A stretch of 64,000 bases of DNA from Rhizobium giardinii bv. giardinii H152 (GCF_000379605.1 NZ_KB902682.1:1-64000); one strand, 5' to 3'. Shown: positions 35,472-44,832, counted from the first letter of the stretch. Notes: a model not told the origin generated them from the letters alone. Numbers and translations are program-made.

Positions 35472-36140
35472 TCAGATGCTGGGGCCTAGTATGTTTGTTC
35501 TGGCTTCAATGATGTGGTCGTACATATTCCGCTCAGCCTCTCTGCTGTCACGATCTTTGATTGCATCGAGAATCGCCTGATGGCTGACGATATACGCTGT
35601 CATGCGCTCAGAGGTCAGCGATTGTTCTTTCATTTTTCCCCAGAGGTTTCCCGCCCGTACTGCGTGAATACCTTCATAGAGCGAGGCAAGAAGACCGTTA
35701 CGCGCGGCCTGAACGATTATGCGGTGAAAGACAGCGTCCCATTTCTCGAAATCGCCCAGTGATTCCGACGTGTTGCCTCGAACGATTGACTTCTGCATTT
35801 CTTCGATTTCCTGCCTGGTCGCCCGCAACGCTGCCAGAGCGGCGATCTTGGGTTCTATGATAAGCCGAGCCTCGAAAACTTCCGCCGGATAGGTGCGCAA
35901 TGCGCTTCCTTCATTGCTCAATGGGCGACGAAGGGCGCTCGAACTTACCCCGCTGCCGGCGATAAAGGTCCCCCTGCCAACATGCCTGATGAGGCGGCCT
36001 TCCTTCTCCAATGCACCAAGCATCCTTCGAAGGGCGGTGCGGGGCATCCCAAGTTTCAGCGCCAAGTCGCGCTCAGGAGGCAATCGATCCCCTGGCTCCA
36101 GACCTTCCGCGTCAATGAAATCCTTCAACACCAAGCTCAT
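35472..36140 (-). CDS. GntR-family regulator, FCD subfamily
   Basis: A 222-residue regulator with winged HTH (LKDFIDAEGLEPGDRLPPERDLALKLGMPRTALRRMLGALEKEGRLIRHVGRGTFIAG) and an all-helical FCD effector domain (VFEARLIIEPKIAALAALRAT, DAVFHRIIVQAARNGLLASLYEGIHAVR, SHQAILDAIKDRDSREAERNMYDHI). The FCD metal-ligand pattern (D...H near residue 150, then H...H) is intact. ATG 36140 has GGAGGG six bases upstream. A promoter/operator shared with gabD lies 28 bases upstream (36168-36207), suggesting autoregulation and control of gabD and the ABC genes to the right. Confidence 0.92.
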   Translation of the reverse strand: MSLVLKDFIDAEGLEPGDRLPPERDLALKLGMPRTALRRMLGALEKEGRLIRHVGRGTFIAGSGVSSSALRRPLSNEGSALRTYPAEVFEARLIIEPKIAALAALRATRQEIEEMQKSIVRGNTSESLGDFEKWDAVFHRIIVQAARNGLLASLYEGIHAVRAGNLWGKMKEQSLTSERMTAYIVSHQAILDAIKDRDSREAERNMYDHIIEARTNILGPSI

Positions 36141-36150
36141 GCGCCGCCCT

Positions 36151-36215
36151 CCAACAATTATTTGCGCAACCAATTTGATCTATATTGACACCAATGGCAA
36201 GACCAATCCCTATAT
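36151..36215 (+). promoter_or_regulatory. promoter and operator beside the GntR gene, copy of the gabD control site
   Basis: The core 36168-36207 matches 26668-26707 at 35 of 40 positions, with an identical TTGACA (36185-36190), an identical ATTGACACCAAT inverted repeat and a CTATAT -10-like box at the same offset (36210-36215). ACCAAT occurs three times here too. It reads rightwards toward the decayed oligopeptide ABC genes and abuts the leftward GntR gene. Confidence 0.75.
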
Positions 36216-36344
36216 CAACCCGCGGATCACCGCTCTAATGGTAGCAGATGGCGCTGAAGGCCCAGTGGACAAACGCAGGCAGCAAGAATAGGGCAGCGAC
36301 AAAACCGCGAACGAAAAGCTGCGTTGAAAAAGGGAGCTAAATCG

Positions 36345-37165
36345 ATGGCCACAAAAATCGAGGCTGTTGCCATAAATGACGCAGCGCTGTCGGTGCGTGG
36401 CCTGACAGCCGACCTGCCGAAAGGCATGGCACGCGCTCATGCCGTCGAAAATGTCTCGTTTGAGCTCGAGCGTGGTCAGATCCTTCGCATTATCGGCGAG
36501 TCACGGTCAGGCAAGTCGGTAACGGCGAACACGATCATGGGACTCTTGCCCAAGATCATTCCAGTCACGTCGGGGGCGATTAATCTTGGCGGAACGACCA
36601 TCGTCGGCGCGCCTGAAAAAAAATCGCGACAGCTGCGCGGCCGCGTCGTGTCGATGATCTTTCAGGATCCGCTTTCAGCGCTTACCCCGCTAATGACAGT
36701 CGGCGAGCAGGTTACCGAAGTGATGGCGGCCCATGGTGTGGGTACGAAAGCGTCGCGGCGGGACCGCGCGCTCGAGTTGCTCTGCCCGACCCGGAACTCA
36801 TGTATCAGCAGTACCCCTTCCGGCTTTCGGGTGGTCAGCGCCAGCGACATTCAGCGTCGCAAGGATATGAGCGTCATGTTCATACCCCACGACTTCGGTG
36901 TTGTGGCTGAAATCGCCGACAGCGTCGTGGTTATGGACAAAGGGCGGATCGTCGAACAGGGAGGCGCCGACCAAGTTCTCAAATCCCCAGCCGCCCTTAC
37001 ACGCAGCGCCTGATCGCTGCCGTTCCGCACCTCACCGGCGAAGACGGAAAGCTCAAGGCGCAGAAAAGCGATGAGACGATTTCCGTCGGTCAATGGATTG
37101 TGCAAGACCTATCGCAGCGGCAGCGCGCTGTTCGGCAGCCAGCGAGTCGTGCCTGCTTCAGCCGC
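36345..37165 (+). pseudogene. oligopeptide ABC transporter ATPase (Opp/GsiA-like), internally deleted
   Basis: The N-terminal half is readable: LSVRGLTADLPKGMARAHAVENVSFELERGQILRIIGESRSGKSVTANTIMGLLP (Walker A), then VVSMIFQDPLSALTPLMTVGEQV (Q-loop). A frameshift near 36781 precedes a deletion that removes the signature and Walker B. After it MSVMFIPHDFGVVAEIADSVVVMDKGRIVEQGGADQVLKSP resumes, followed by another shift to RLIAAVPHLTGEDGKLKAQKSDET and VNGLCKTYRSGSALFG, the start of a second ATPase domain. Without signature and Walker B it cannot work. Translation would start at ATG 36345 after AGGGAG. Confidence 0.8.
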
Positions 37166-37167
37166 CG

Positions 37168-37332
37168 CTGCCCAGCTGGGGCAATATGCTGAACGGCGTG
37201 CAGCAATATCTGGGGACCGCAACGTGGCTGGCGACCATCCCCGGGGCGGCCATAACGATCGCTGTAACCAGCTTCAACTTCATCGGCGACAGGTTGCGTG
37301 ATGCGCTCGATGTTCGCGGGGATCACAACTAA
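37168..37332 (+). pseudogene. oligopeptide ABC permease C-terminal fragment (DppC-like)
   Basis: WGNMLNGVQQYLGTATWLATIPGAAITIAVTSFNFIGDRLRDALDVRGDHN, ending at a stop at 37330-37332, is the conserved last helix and tail of DppC/OppC-type permeases. It is fused directly to the truncated second ATPase domain, so a deletion removed the intervening genes of this peptide-transport operon. Confidence 0.75.
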
Positions 37333-37514
37333 GAGAAGCACCATTTCGCGCGACACCCAAAAGGCCGTTTACCCGCACGTGAGGTCGGCGGAACAGAGTC
37401 TGCGTCGCCGCCACTGCACAGCGTTGGGAACGTCTGTTTCGCGACGGCTAATGAATGAGTTTTTAGCGTTCCCGTCAGGAATGATCGGAGCACGATGCCA
37501 GAGGAATGGAGACT

Positions 37515-38849
37515 ATGCCGGTCCAGGTTCAGAAAGTAAGTGATAGCGCCTCTTTTCCAACCGAGGTTGACGTCGTCGTGATCGGGGCGGGGATCGTGGG
37601 TACTTGCACGGCCTATGAGCTCGCCCGCAAAGGGGTGTCCGTTGCTCTGCTTGAAAAGGGCATTGTCGGCGGCGAGCAGTCAAGCCGCAACTGGGGATGG
37701 GTCCGCCAGCAGAACCGCGATATCTACGAACTGGCCCTCGCCATGTACAGTCTGAGGCGCTGGGAGGAATTGGGCACCGAGATAAGCCGCGATCTTGGGT
37801 TTCGTCGAAGCGGGATACTTTACTGCACCAAAAACGAGGCGGATGTCGCCCGGTGGGAAAAGTGGGGCCAGGCTGCACGCATTCAGGGATTTCACAGCCA
37901 GATACTCAGTGCTTCCGAGGCTAACGAGCGGACTTCGGGTGGCACATCCTCCTGGGCCGGCGGCGTTTGGTCTCCGACCGATGGGAGAGCGGAGCCCAGC
38001 CTCGCTGTGCCTGCCATCGCCGAGGCCGCGAAGGAAACCGGGGTATCGCTCCATCAGAACTGCGCCGTTCGGGGCCTCGACATTGCAAACGGCCGGGTAA
38101 CAGGAGTGTGGACGGAACGAGGACTTGTGAAAGCGAGCACCGTTGTTTGCGCTGGGGGAGCATGGGCTTCTCGCTTTTCGCATCGCTATGGCATTGAGCT
38201 GCCGGTCGCAAACATCTCCGGGACCGCGATCAAAACGACCCCCGCGCCCGAAATCATTCAAGCAGGATGCCTCTCGGCTTCAAACTTCGTGTTGCGGCGT
38301 CGGACAGACGGCTCCTACACGGTTGCCGTGCCGGGACATGGTACGCTCGACATCACGCCGCGGGGAATGCGATACGCATTCAAATTCTACCAGATGTATC
38401 GCAGCAAGATCAGCAAGAAGCTCAAATATCGCCTCAACAGCAGCTTCTGGAGTGGTCCAGATGCGTTCGGTGGTTGGGAGAACGACGAGATCTCGCCGTT
38501 TGAAAAGAACCGCATTCTCGATCCAGCGCCAGACGCTGAACTTGTCAAACTCGCCATCAGGAACCTTGAGAGCGAGTTCCCGGCGCTCAAAGGGATTGGG
38601 GCCGAGCGCGCGTGGGGAGGGCTCATCGATACCTCTCCGGACCTCGTTCCCGTTATCTCAACAGTGGAGCAACTGCCCGGTTACGTGATTGCCGCGGGCT
38701 TCAGCGGACACGGCTTTGCTATCGGGCCGGGGGCCGGTCGGCTGGTAAGTCAGATCGTCCTGAATGAAACGCCGATGACAGACATCTCACCCTACAGGCT
38801 GAACCGGTTCACCGATGGTTCGGTGATCAGACGTCCGGAAATGATGTAG
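37515..38849 (+). CDS. DadA/glycine-oxidase-like FAD-dependent oxidoreductase
   Basis: A 444-residue flavoprotein with the FAD-binding VDVVVIGAGIVGTCTAYELARKGVSVALLEKG, then GGEQSSRNWGWVRQQNRD, a central substrate domain, and the C-terminal GLIDTSPDLVPVISTVEQLPGYVIAAGFSGHGFAIGPGAGRLVSQIV that closes over the flavin. This family oxidises D-amino acids or N-methyl/secondary amines. ATG 37515 has GGAG just upstream; ATG 37506 is possible. It is the only intact one of four such genes in this island; its relative at 29249 has lost the centre, those at 26002 and 28428 are frameshifted. Confidence 0.88.
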   Translation: MPVQVQKVSDSASFPTEVDVVVIGAGIVGTCTAYELARKGVSVALLEKGIVGGEQSSRNWGWVRQQNRDIYELALAMYSLRRWEELGTEISRDLGFRRSGILYCTKNEADVARWEKWGQAARIQGFHSQILSASEANERTSGGTSSWAGGVWSPTDGRAEPSLAVPAIAEAAKETGVSLHQNCAVRGLDIANGRVTGVWTERGLVKASTVVCAGGAWASRFSHRYGIELPVANISGTAIKTTPAPEIIQAGCLSASNFVLRRRTDGSYTVAVPGHGTLDITPRGMRYAFKFYQMYRSKISKKLKYRLNSSFWSGPDAFGGWENDEISPFEKNRILDPAPDAELVKLAIRNLESEFPALKGIGAERAWGGLIDTSPDLVPVISTVEQLPGYVIAAGFSGHGFAIGPGAGRLVSQIVLNETPMTDISPYRLNRFTDGSVIRRPEMM

Positions 38850-39242
38850 CCCCGACCGCGGGTGTAACTCGAGGTACTGTTTGTCACCTGGCCATGCGCG
38901 AGACGCCGAAACCCACAACTGCGTGCGGGCTATAAAACCGGATCAGAACTGACATCAAGGTCCCGTCGAGTTTTGTGGTCTCAACTGTGATCGAAAAAAT
39001 TTGGCGCAACAGGTGATCGCGAACTAGGCCGTGAACTCATTAAATCGAGGCTGACAAGAAATGCACGAGCTTCCGGTCTCCAAGACCGTCACCGACACCG
39101 CTAGCGCGGTCCACTACGACGTCGTCACCAAGTTACTGTCGCCGATGGGACAACGGTGAAAGTGACGGGCGGGTAGAACGTGGGCGCTTGCTGAAACGAG
39201 TGGGTACGCGCGACATTTTCTGTCGGCGTCAGGTTGATGCGA
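38850..39242. other. intergenic after DadA-like gene
   Basis: No gene is supported. A 32-codon frame at 39061-39159 (MHELPVSKTV...) is too short and unsupported to call. The segment may hold the terminators of the two convergent neighbours but I see no clear hairpin with T-tract. Confidence 0.35.
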
Positions 39243-42200
39243 TCATTGGAGAAGCGCGCTTTGGGTTTCTTCGACCCAACCGTCCGCTTTTATCTCTTTG
39301 AAAAGTTTAAGAGCGCTGTGTAGCAGTCGCTCGGCTTTATCTCTTTCAGTCGCGAGTTCAAATTTGCCAAAAGCAAGCAGGCTCTGGGCGAGCTCGGGCC
39401 GGGACTGGATTTTCTGAAGAACGGCAATACTTCGACGGAACTGCCCGTCGGCCGATTGGCGATCGCCGTTGGCCTCGTAGGCTTGGCCGAGTGCGCGGTG
39501 AGCAGCGCCGATCTCAAGCCTTGCAGTGACGCGCTCCGCGAGCTCCAACGCGCGTTCCGCAGATTGCAATCCCGCTGCAGCATCGCCTTCGGCAAGCTGC
39601 AATTGGCTCAGTGCGATATGCGGATAAATTTTGCAGAAATCGAAATCCAGGCGGCGCGCCGCCGTCTTCATTGCCGGCTCCAAAAAGGCTCGGGCATCGG
39701 AAATGCGGTTTAACTTCAAACAGGCGATGGCGGCCCAACCCGAAGCCCATAATACGACGTTCCACATCCTGTTTTCCCAAGCTGTCGATAAATTCTCGTC
39801 GACAACCCGGACTGCGCGGTGCCAAAGCCCCTTATAAAACCAAGGCTCCGCTTCCATTGCAAACCACGAGCGCACCTCCAGGCTGTGGGTAAACGCTGCA
39901 ATCTCTCGGGCCATCTCCGCGAACTGCAGAGACCGTTCCAGCCTGCCGGCGCGAGCATTGTTGCAGCGGCCTGCGCCTGCGGCGAATTTACCGAGCTCTT
40001 CCAGAGCTCCGGCTTGCTTCAAGAGCTTGACGGCCTTTTCGATCTTCCCGAGCGATTCCTCAAGCCGTCCGGTATTGCCCAGGAAGTAGGCGTAACGGCG
40101 CGCGACCTGGGCCTGAAGCTCAGCGTCTGCGACACTGGCACGCCGCTCTGCGGTCGCCAGCAAAGACTCCTCCCGCCAAGCCATTCCCTTGAACGACTCC
40201 AGGCGTGCCAAAGCCGGGACATTTCCCTCAGCGAGTTCAATTGCCTTGTTGATCTGGTGAAGCGCCTCAGCGCGCTCTCCTTCAGTCGCGTATCCCTCCC
40301 CGCCGCTTGCGATTTGGGCCAGGACGGTTTCGAGGTAGGCTTGGCGGTACTCCGCGGTGTCGGGAAGGTGTTCATGAGCATGGATGGCGCGCCGGTAATG
40401 CTCGGCCGCCTCCCAACCAGCTGATCGGCTCTCGGCTTTCGCCGCAGCCAGAAGCCGGAAATTCAGCGACTCTTCCCACGCATGCGCACATTCGTAATGA
40501 TGCGCCAGCAATGCGGGATCGGTGTCCAGCGACTGTCTGAGCGCACCCGCGACTCGCTTGTGCAGCTCTCTCCTCGTATCACGAAGCAAGCTGCTATAGG
40601 CAGCATCGTGAAGAAGCGCGTGCTTGAAGACGTAAGTCGCTCCCGAGGCGATTTGTCGGGAGACCAGCAGCCCGGCCTCTACCAGCTCGTCCAGAGCATT
40701 CTGGAGCGCAGCTCCGTTCAGGTCGCATATGTGCCCGAGGAGCTCGGTCGTGAACTCGCGACCAATCGCAGCTGCGGTCTGAATGACCGGCTTTCCCGTG
40801 GCCAGCCGGTCGAGCCGGGCCATAAGCAGGTCCTGAAGCGATGCGGGCACATCCAGCTCGAATTCACCAGTGGCAGTTGGTTTGCCGCTTCGTGTCTCGA
40901 TGAGGGTCCGAGCCATCTCCTCAAGAAAAAGCGGGATGCCATCGCTCCGCTTGACAATCTCCTCAACTAGGCGCTCCGGAAGCAAGTCATCGTTTGACAG
41001 CGAATTTAGCATTTTCTCGCAGTCACGCTTGCTGATGCGATTCAACATCAGCGTCGTGACATGAGGCTGATCCGACCAGGGCACGCGGATGCCGGGGCGA
41101 GAGGTGACCAGCAGCAGAACCGGCAGGGACTCTACCCTGTCGACCAGCCTGCTGAGAAATTCGAGCGTGGACTGGTCGCACCAGTGCAAGTCCTCGAAGA
41201 TGAGAACTGAGGGGCCGTTGGCGCAGGAGTCTTCCACGAGGCCCGCAAGCACGTCATAGGTTCGCTCCGACTGTTGGGCCGCATCGAGGCTCGGCGACCC
41301 CTCTCCTCCATTCTTCGGAATTGAGAGAAAGGTAGCGAGGACCGACAATTGCTCCTTGGTGCCGTGAGCGGACATCCGGAGCATCGCAGCAAGCCTCCTC
41401 AACTTTTCGCCAGGATCGAGGTCCGGCCGAATGTCGGCCGCCTGCTCAAGCTGCATGGCCAAAGGGTGAAACGCTCGGTCCGTGTGAGAAGGCGAGCACT
41501 GGTACGTCAGACGCGTATGCGGCCGGTCGAGGAGGCCGGCCCGCAAGGCCTCGCAAAGCCGGGACTTGCCGATGCCGGGCTCGCCCGAAATGAGGACGAC
41601 CTGGCCTTCTCCTGCTTCTGCCTGCTGATATCGTTTCATAAGCAGTTCCACCTCATCGTCACGCCCGATCAGCGGCGTACGAAGTCCGCCGTGCAGCGCC
41701 TCAAAGCGCGTTTCCTTGGGCTCTTTGCCGGTCACGCACCAAGCGCACACGGGCTCCGCAAATCCCTTCAAGGACTGCTCGCCAAGCTCGGTTGTCTTGA
41801 ACAGATTGCCGAGCAGCTTCCGCGTGCTCGACGCGACTACCACAGTCCCAGGCTCCGCGACGCTTTGCAGGCGCGCCGCCAAATTCGGCGTTTCGCCAAC
41901 CACAGCTTGCTCACGTGCCGTACCTGCGCCGGTCGTTTCACCGACCATTACAAGGCCGGTTGCGATGCCGACACGAGCTGCAAGGGGCCGTCCTATTGCG
42001 GTGTCCAACGTTGCCACTGCCGATGTTAGTTCGAGACCCGACTGGACGGCGCGCTCAGCATCATCCTCATGGGCGCGCGGCCAGCCGAAATAGATCAGGA
42101 CCCCATCGCCCATAAACTTGGCGATGTGCCCATCCCATCGCGCGACGACTTTCGTGCAGCTTTCGTGATACACACGGATTGCGTTGGCTAGGTCCTCGGG

Positions 42201-42527
42201 GTCGAATTCCACCGAGAGAGGCGTCGAACCCACGAGGTCACAGAACATCACCGTGAGCTGGCGGCGTTCGGCTGACACTCCCTCCGGGGACCTAGCACAT
42301 GCGACGGGTTCCGCGACAACTTCCTCATGCCGCGCATTGTGGGTCCGTGAAAGGTCGGCGATCGCATCGAGAAGCCTCCGGCGATCGCCGACCGTGGCAA
42401 CGCCCATCTCCTTGAGGTCCTCCCCCGTTAAGCGGGGTAGCACATCGCGATCGATTTTGTTCCTGGCGAACGCTTCCGCGTACTCCGCAAAACCTTGGCC
42501 CTTCAGCCACTCGGCGATATCGTGCAT
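39243..42527 (-). CDS. SAM-domain/adenylate-cyclase/ATPase/TPR multidomain regulator
   Basis: A 1094-residue cytoplasmic protein. Domains in order: SAM (about residues 1-60, HDIAEWLKGQGFAEYAEAF), class III nucleotide cyclase (about 85-270, metal aspartates in LTVMFCDLVGSTPLS and KFMGDGVLIYFG), AAA/NACHT-like ATPase (about 280-600, Walker A GEPGIGKS, Walker B VLIFEDLHW), and about 450 residues of TPR-like helical repeats. This is the common rhizobial cyclase-MalT-like architecture, thought to couple cyclic nucleotide signalling to a sensed partner. ATG 42527 has GAGGAA upstream at proper spacing. No operon partner. Confidence 0.92.
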   Translation of the reverse strand: MHDIAEWLKGQGFAEYAEAFARNKIDRDVLPRLTGEDLKEMGVATVGDRRRLLDAIADLSRTHNARHEEVVAEPVACARSPEGVSAERRQLTVMFCDLVGSTPLSVEFDPEDLANAIRVYHESCTKVVARWDGHIAKFMGDGVLIYFGWPRAHEDDAERAVQSGLELTSAVATLDTAIGRPLAARVGIATGLVMVGETTGAGTAREQAVVGETPNLAARLQSVAEPGTVVVASSTRKLLGNLFKTTELGEQSLKGFAEPVCAWCVTGKEPKETRFEALHGGLRTPLIGRDDEVELLMKRYQQAEAGEGQVVLISGEPGIGKSRLCEALRAGLLDRPHTRLTYQCSPSHTDRAFHPLAMQLEQAADIRPDLDPGEKLRRLAAMLRMSAHGTKEQLSVLATFLSIPKNGGEGSPSLDAAQQSERTYDVLAGLVEDSCANGPSVLIFEDLHWCDQSTLEFLSRLVDRVESLPVLLLVTSRPGIRVPWSDQPHVTTLMLNRISKRDCEKMLNSLSNDDLLPERLVEEIVKRSDGIPLFLEEMARTLIETRSGKPTATGEFELDVPASLQDLLMARLDRLATGKPVIQTAAAIGREFTTELLGHICDLNGAALQNALDELVEAGLLVSRQIASGATYVFKHALLHDAAYSSLLRDTRRELHKRVAGALRQSLDTDPALLAHHYECAHAWEESLNFRLLAAAKAESRSAGWEAAEHYRRAIHAHEHLPDTAEYRQAYLETVLAQIASGGEGYATEGERAEALHQINKAIELAEGNVPALARLESFKGMAWREESLLATAERRASVADAELQAQVARRYAYFLGNTGRLEESLGKIEKAVKLLKQAGALEELGKFAAGAGRCNNARAGRLERSLQFAEMAREIAAFTHSLEVRSWFAMEAEPWFYKGLWHRAVRVVDENLSTAWENRMWNVVLWASGWAAIACLKLNRISDARAFLEPAMKTAARRLDFDFCKIYPHIALSQLQLAEGDAAAGLQSAERALELAERVTARLEIGAAHRALGQAYEANGDRQSADGQFRRSIAVLQKIQSRPELAQSLLAFGKFELATERDKAERLLHSALKLFKEIKADGWVEETQSALLQ

Positions 42528-42717
42528 GACCGTTCCTCGACTGGCTACGGTCCATTCCAAATGAGCGTCATTCCTAGTTCGCGCTATGTCGGCCGCAAGT
42601 CAATAGTCTCCGTCGGACCGGCTCACTGTCAGTTCCAAATTGGTGCTAACCCCGGAACGCAGGACGAGGCCTTGAGTGGGGCGCTGATGTGGTCCTCGTC
42701 CGTAAGTTGGTTTGAGC
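42528..42717. other. gap between cyclase gene and IS5 remnant
   Basis: No gene is seen. It contains the cyclase promoter region on the left and presumably the left end of the IS5-type element close to 42718; a terminal inverted repeat was not identified. Confidence 0.3.
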
Positions 42718-43214
42718 ATGCGATATAACTTAGCGACTCTGAATGGCGCGTCACTGCGCCGATGCTCCCGAACAAGGCACGCGGCATACCCCGTGTCGAC
42801 GACCGGCGCATTCTCAACGGCATCTTCTGGGTCTTGCGATCGGGTGCGCCGTGGCGCGATCTGCCAAAGAACTATGGTCCCCATACGACCCGTTACAATC
42901 GCTTCGTTCGCTGGCGGCGGGCTGGCGGCTGGGATCAGATCAGGGATGCACTGGCGGTTGCTCACAATGCGGGCGTGCAGATGATCGACACGTCAGTCGT
43001 TCGGGTCCACCAGCACGGGGCCTGCATCGCGAATAACCGCGATCAACAAATGGGCCGTTTACGTGGTGGGCTGACAAGCAAGATTCACGCCGTCGTGGAC
43101 GCCAATAGTCTGCCGGTGCGCATTGGTCTTACGCCCGGTGAGGCTCACGACAACCGGCTGTGTTCGGTTCTCCTAAGCGGGCTGCATCCACAGCTTTGGC
43201 TGCGCGTTTTATGA
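42718..43214 (+). mobile_element. IS5-family transposase, frameshifted and 3'-truncated
   Basis: Starts MRYNLATL at 42718; a one-base shift near 42742 leads into EWRVTAPMLPNKARGIPRVDDRRILNGIFWVLRSGAPWRDLPKNYGPHTTRYNRFVRWRRAG, then MIDTSVVRVHQHGA and GGLTSKIHAVVDANSLPVRIGLTPGEAHDNRL. This is the N-terminal 60 percent of an IS427/IS5-group DDE transposase; the first catalytic Asp (MIDT) is present, the later Asp and Glu are lost. Homology ends near 43180 at a junction with the thermonuclease-like gene. Confidence 0.88.
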
Positions 43215-43364
43215 GTTCACGGCCTAGCCGCCGCAGCGGCTCTTACCGCGATTGTCCAAGCAGCAACGGCCGCCGATCTCGCCAAGAGCCAGGCCTTTGC
43301 AAGCCGGCAGCAGACCTATGCTCCGGTTTATCAGTATCCCATCTACAAAGGTCGGGTCGCCGTC

Positions 43365-43898
43365 ATGGACGGTCGGACCCTCTGGTATCCTCAGCATGCG
43401 CAGCGCGTTCGCCTCGTCGACATCGACACCTGCGAACTCCCGCAACTGGACCCCAAGTGGGTGAACCGCGAACGGCAAAAGGGTCCTTCGCCCGTTCCAT
43501 GCGGCGCGCTTGCAAAGGCCTGGCTGAAGAGGACGGTAGGGAACAAGCCTGTCGAATGCAGCGTCGTAACCTACGGCAATGATGGCATCCCTGAGGCTCG
43601 CTGCACTGCGCGCGGGCGCGACCTTGCCGCGGAAATGCTGCGGGTCGGTTGGGCGCGTGTCGCCTCGCCCTATCCGGCGAGCAGTCAATATCTGGCCTAC
43701 CAGAACCACGCCATGGCGGCGCGCTATGGGATGTGGGCGACCTATGTCCTCGACATGAACGAATGGCGCCGAAAGTCCGTCGATAAGAGCCTCGATCGCC
43801 GCCCGATCGCCGATTTCAACCTGCTGGCGGAACGCGAGAGCGAGATCTCGCCCCCCTTCATTGACGCTCGGAAAAAGCCGAAAAGGACAGACCGATAG
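43365..43898 (+). CDS. thermonuclease-family (SNase-like) protein, N-terminus disrupted
   Basis: SNase-fold protein: VRLVDIDTCELPQ, CGALAKAWLKR, ARCTARGRDLAAEMLRVGWARV. The in-frame sequence upstream of ATG 43365 (from about 43230) still encodes the end of a signal peptide and mature start (LAAAALTAIVQAATAADLAKSQAF), but the stop at 43212-43214 and the IS5 junction have removed its initiation codon. The 177-residue product from ATG 43365 would lack export. It is therefore probably a recent partial pseudogene, or re-initiates from the IS reading frame, which is in phase apart from that stop. It precedes a run of conjugation-like genes. Confidence 0.75.
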   Translation: MDGRTLWYPQHAQRVRLVDIDTCELPQLDPKWVNRERQKGPSPVPCGALAKAWLKRTVGNKPVECSVVTYGNDGIPEARCTARGRDLAAEMLRVGWARVASPYPASSQYLAYQNHAMAARYGMWATYVLDMNEWRRKSVDKSLDRRPIADFNLLAERESEISPPFIDARKKPKRTDR

Positions 43899-44303
43899 TT
43901 GCCGGACTTCGCCCATATTGCGAATGCCTTCGCAACCGATCCATTGGCGGGCCCGTTGCTCGCCATAGCATTTTCGTTCGTTCTGCTGATCCTGTCCGAA
44001 CGTCTCTGGTGGATTCATGGCGCTTTCGGGCTCCTGTTACTGATCGTCTCGATAATCTTCCACGATCAGAGACATCTCTCCTTCGACAGCTTCCTGGTCG
44101 CGCTCTTCGCCTTTCCTCCCCTGTGCCGGGACATTCCCAATCAGCCACTGCTGTTTCGCATCGGGATCTCCTGGTTCGCAGCTTTTGCGCTCATTGCCGC
44201 CGTGATCTCCGCCGCGGGCGACCGAGTGCAGCATGTCACACCGATCGACGAACAGCTCGTCAATCGGGCGTTTTCAGTCGCAACCATCACGAGGATGACC
44301 TGA
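43899..44303 (+). CDS. small membrane protein in conjugative-type gene run
   Basis: A 134-residue protein with three to four hydrophobic helices (LAIAFSFVLLILSERLWWI, FGLLLLIVSII, FDSFLVALFAF, ISWFAAFALIAAVISAA). No family recognised. It starts with TTG immediately after the SNase stop (AAAAGGA upstream), so the two are co-transcribed, and ends one base before the TrbM-like gene. Confidence 0.65.
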   Translation: MPDFAHIANAFATDPLAGPLLAIAFSFVLLILSERLWWIHGAFGLLLLIVSIIFHDQRHLSFDSFLVALFAFPPLCRDIPNQPLLFRIGISWFAAFALIAAVISAAGDRVQHVTPIDEQLVNRAFSVATITRMT

Positions 44304-44304
44304 C

Positions 44305-44817
44305 ATGAGACACCTGCTTTATACCGCCACCGGCCTTGCTGCGCTGGCGTTGGCCCCCACGGCGGCAAAGGCGCAAGATGCAGAATGGGGCTGCCAGATT
44401 CTCCTTTGCGCGGCATCGCAAAGTCCCTCCTGGCAGGGCGTTCCTTATTGTGTTCCGCCGATGAAGAAGCTCATCAGCGCAATGGCGAAGCCGGGATTCG
44501 ATTGGCCCGTCTGCCACCAAGCGAAAGCCGGCGAACCAGGACGGGAAGAATACGAAGAGTGCCCCAAGGGAAGCAAAGTCGGTTACAGCCGCGATCGCGA
44601 CGGGTTTCGCGGCGAACCAGACCAATGCGTCAAGACCGTCGATGTTTGCAAGGAGCGTCGGGATCAAGGCTATCGTCGCTTTAACGAGAGCGGCGGCGAC
44701 AAGCGCTGCATCAACGAAGTCGCAACTCCTCGTCCGCGACGCGAAAATCCGTGGTTCTTCGACATCCCGAACGACAGGGGCGTCAAGGAGCGCTTCTGGT
44801 TTAACCTCAACACCTGA
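44305..44817 (+). CDS. secreted cysteine-rich TrbM-like protein
   Basis: A 170-residue exported protein with a signal peptide (residues 1-23, cleavage after AKA). The mature sequence (EWGCQILLCAASQSPSWQGVPYCVPPMKKLISAMAKPGFDWPVCHQA) has the cysteine spacing and segment order of TrbM-type conjugal transfer proteins, and two further cysteine pairs follow. The function of TrbM is poorly known; it is found in mating-pair clusters. Part of a four-gene run with 1-base and 15-base gaps. Confidence 0.65.
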   Translation: MRHLLYTATGLAALALAPTAAKAQDAEWGCQILLCAASQSPSWQGVPYCVPPMKKLISAMAKPGFDWPVCHQAKAGEPGREEYEECPKGSKVGYSRDRDGFRGEPDQCVKTVDVCKERRDQGYRRFNESGGDKRCINEVATPRPRRENPWFFDIPNDRGVKERFWFNLNT

Positions 44818-44832
44818 CAACGAGGATCCCGC

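Noticed and set aside
39061-39159. Short frame MHELPVSKTV
   Set aside because: Thirty-two codons, no family, no ribosome site; the likeness to a HypA-type start is too short to mean anything.
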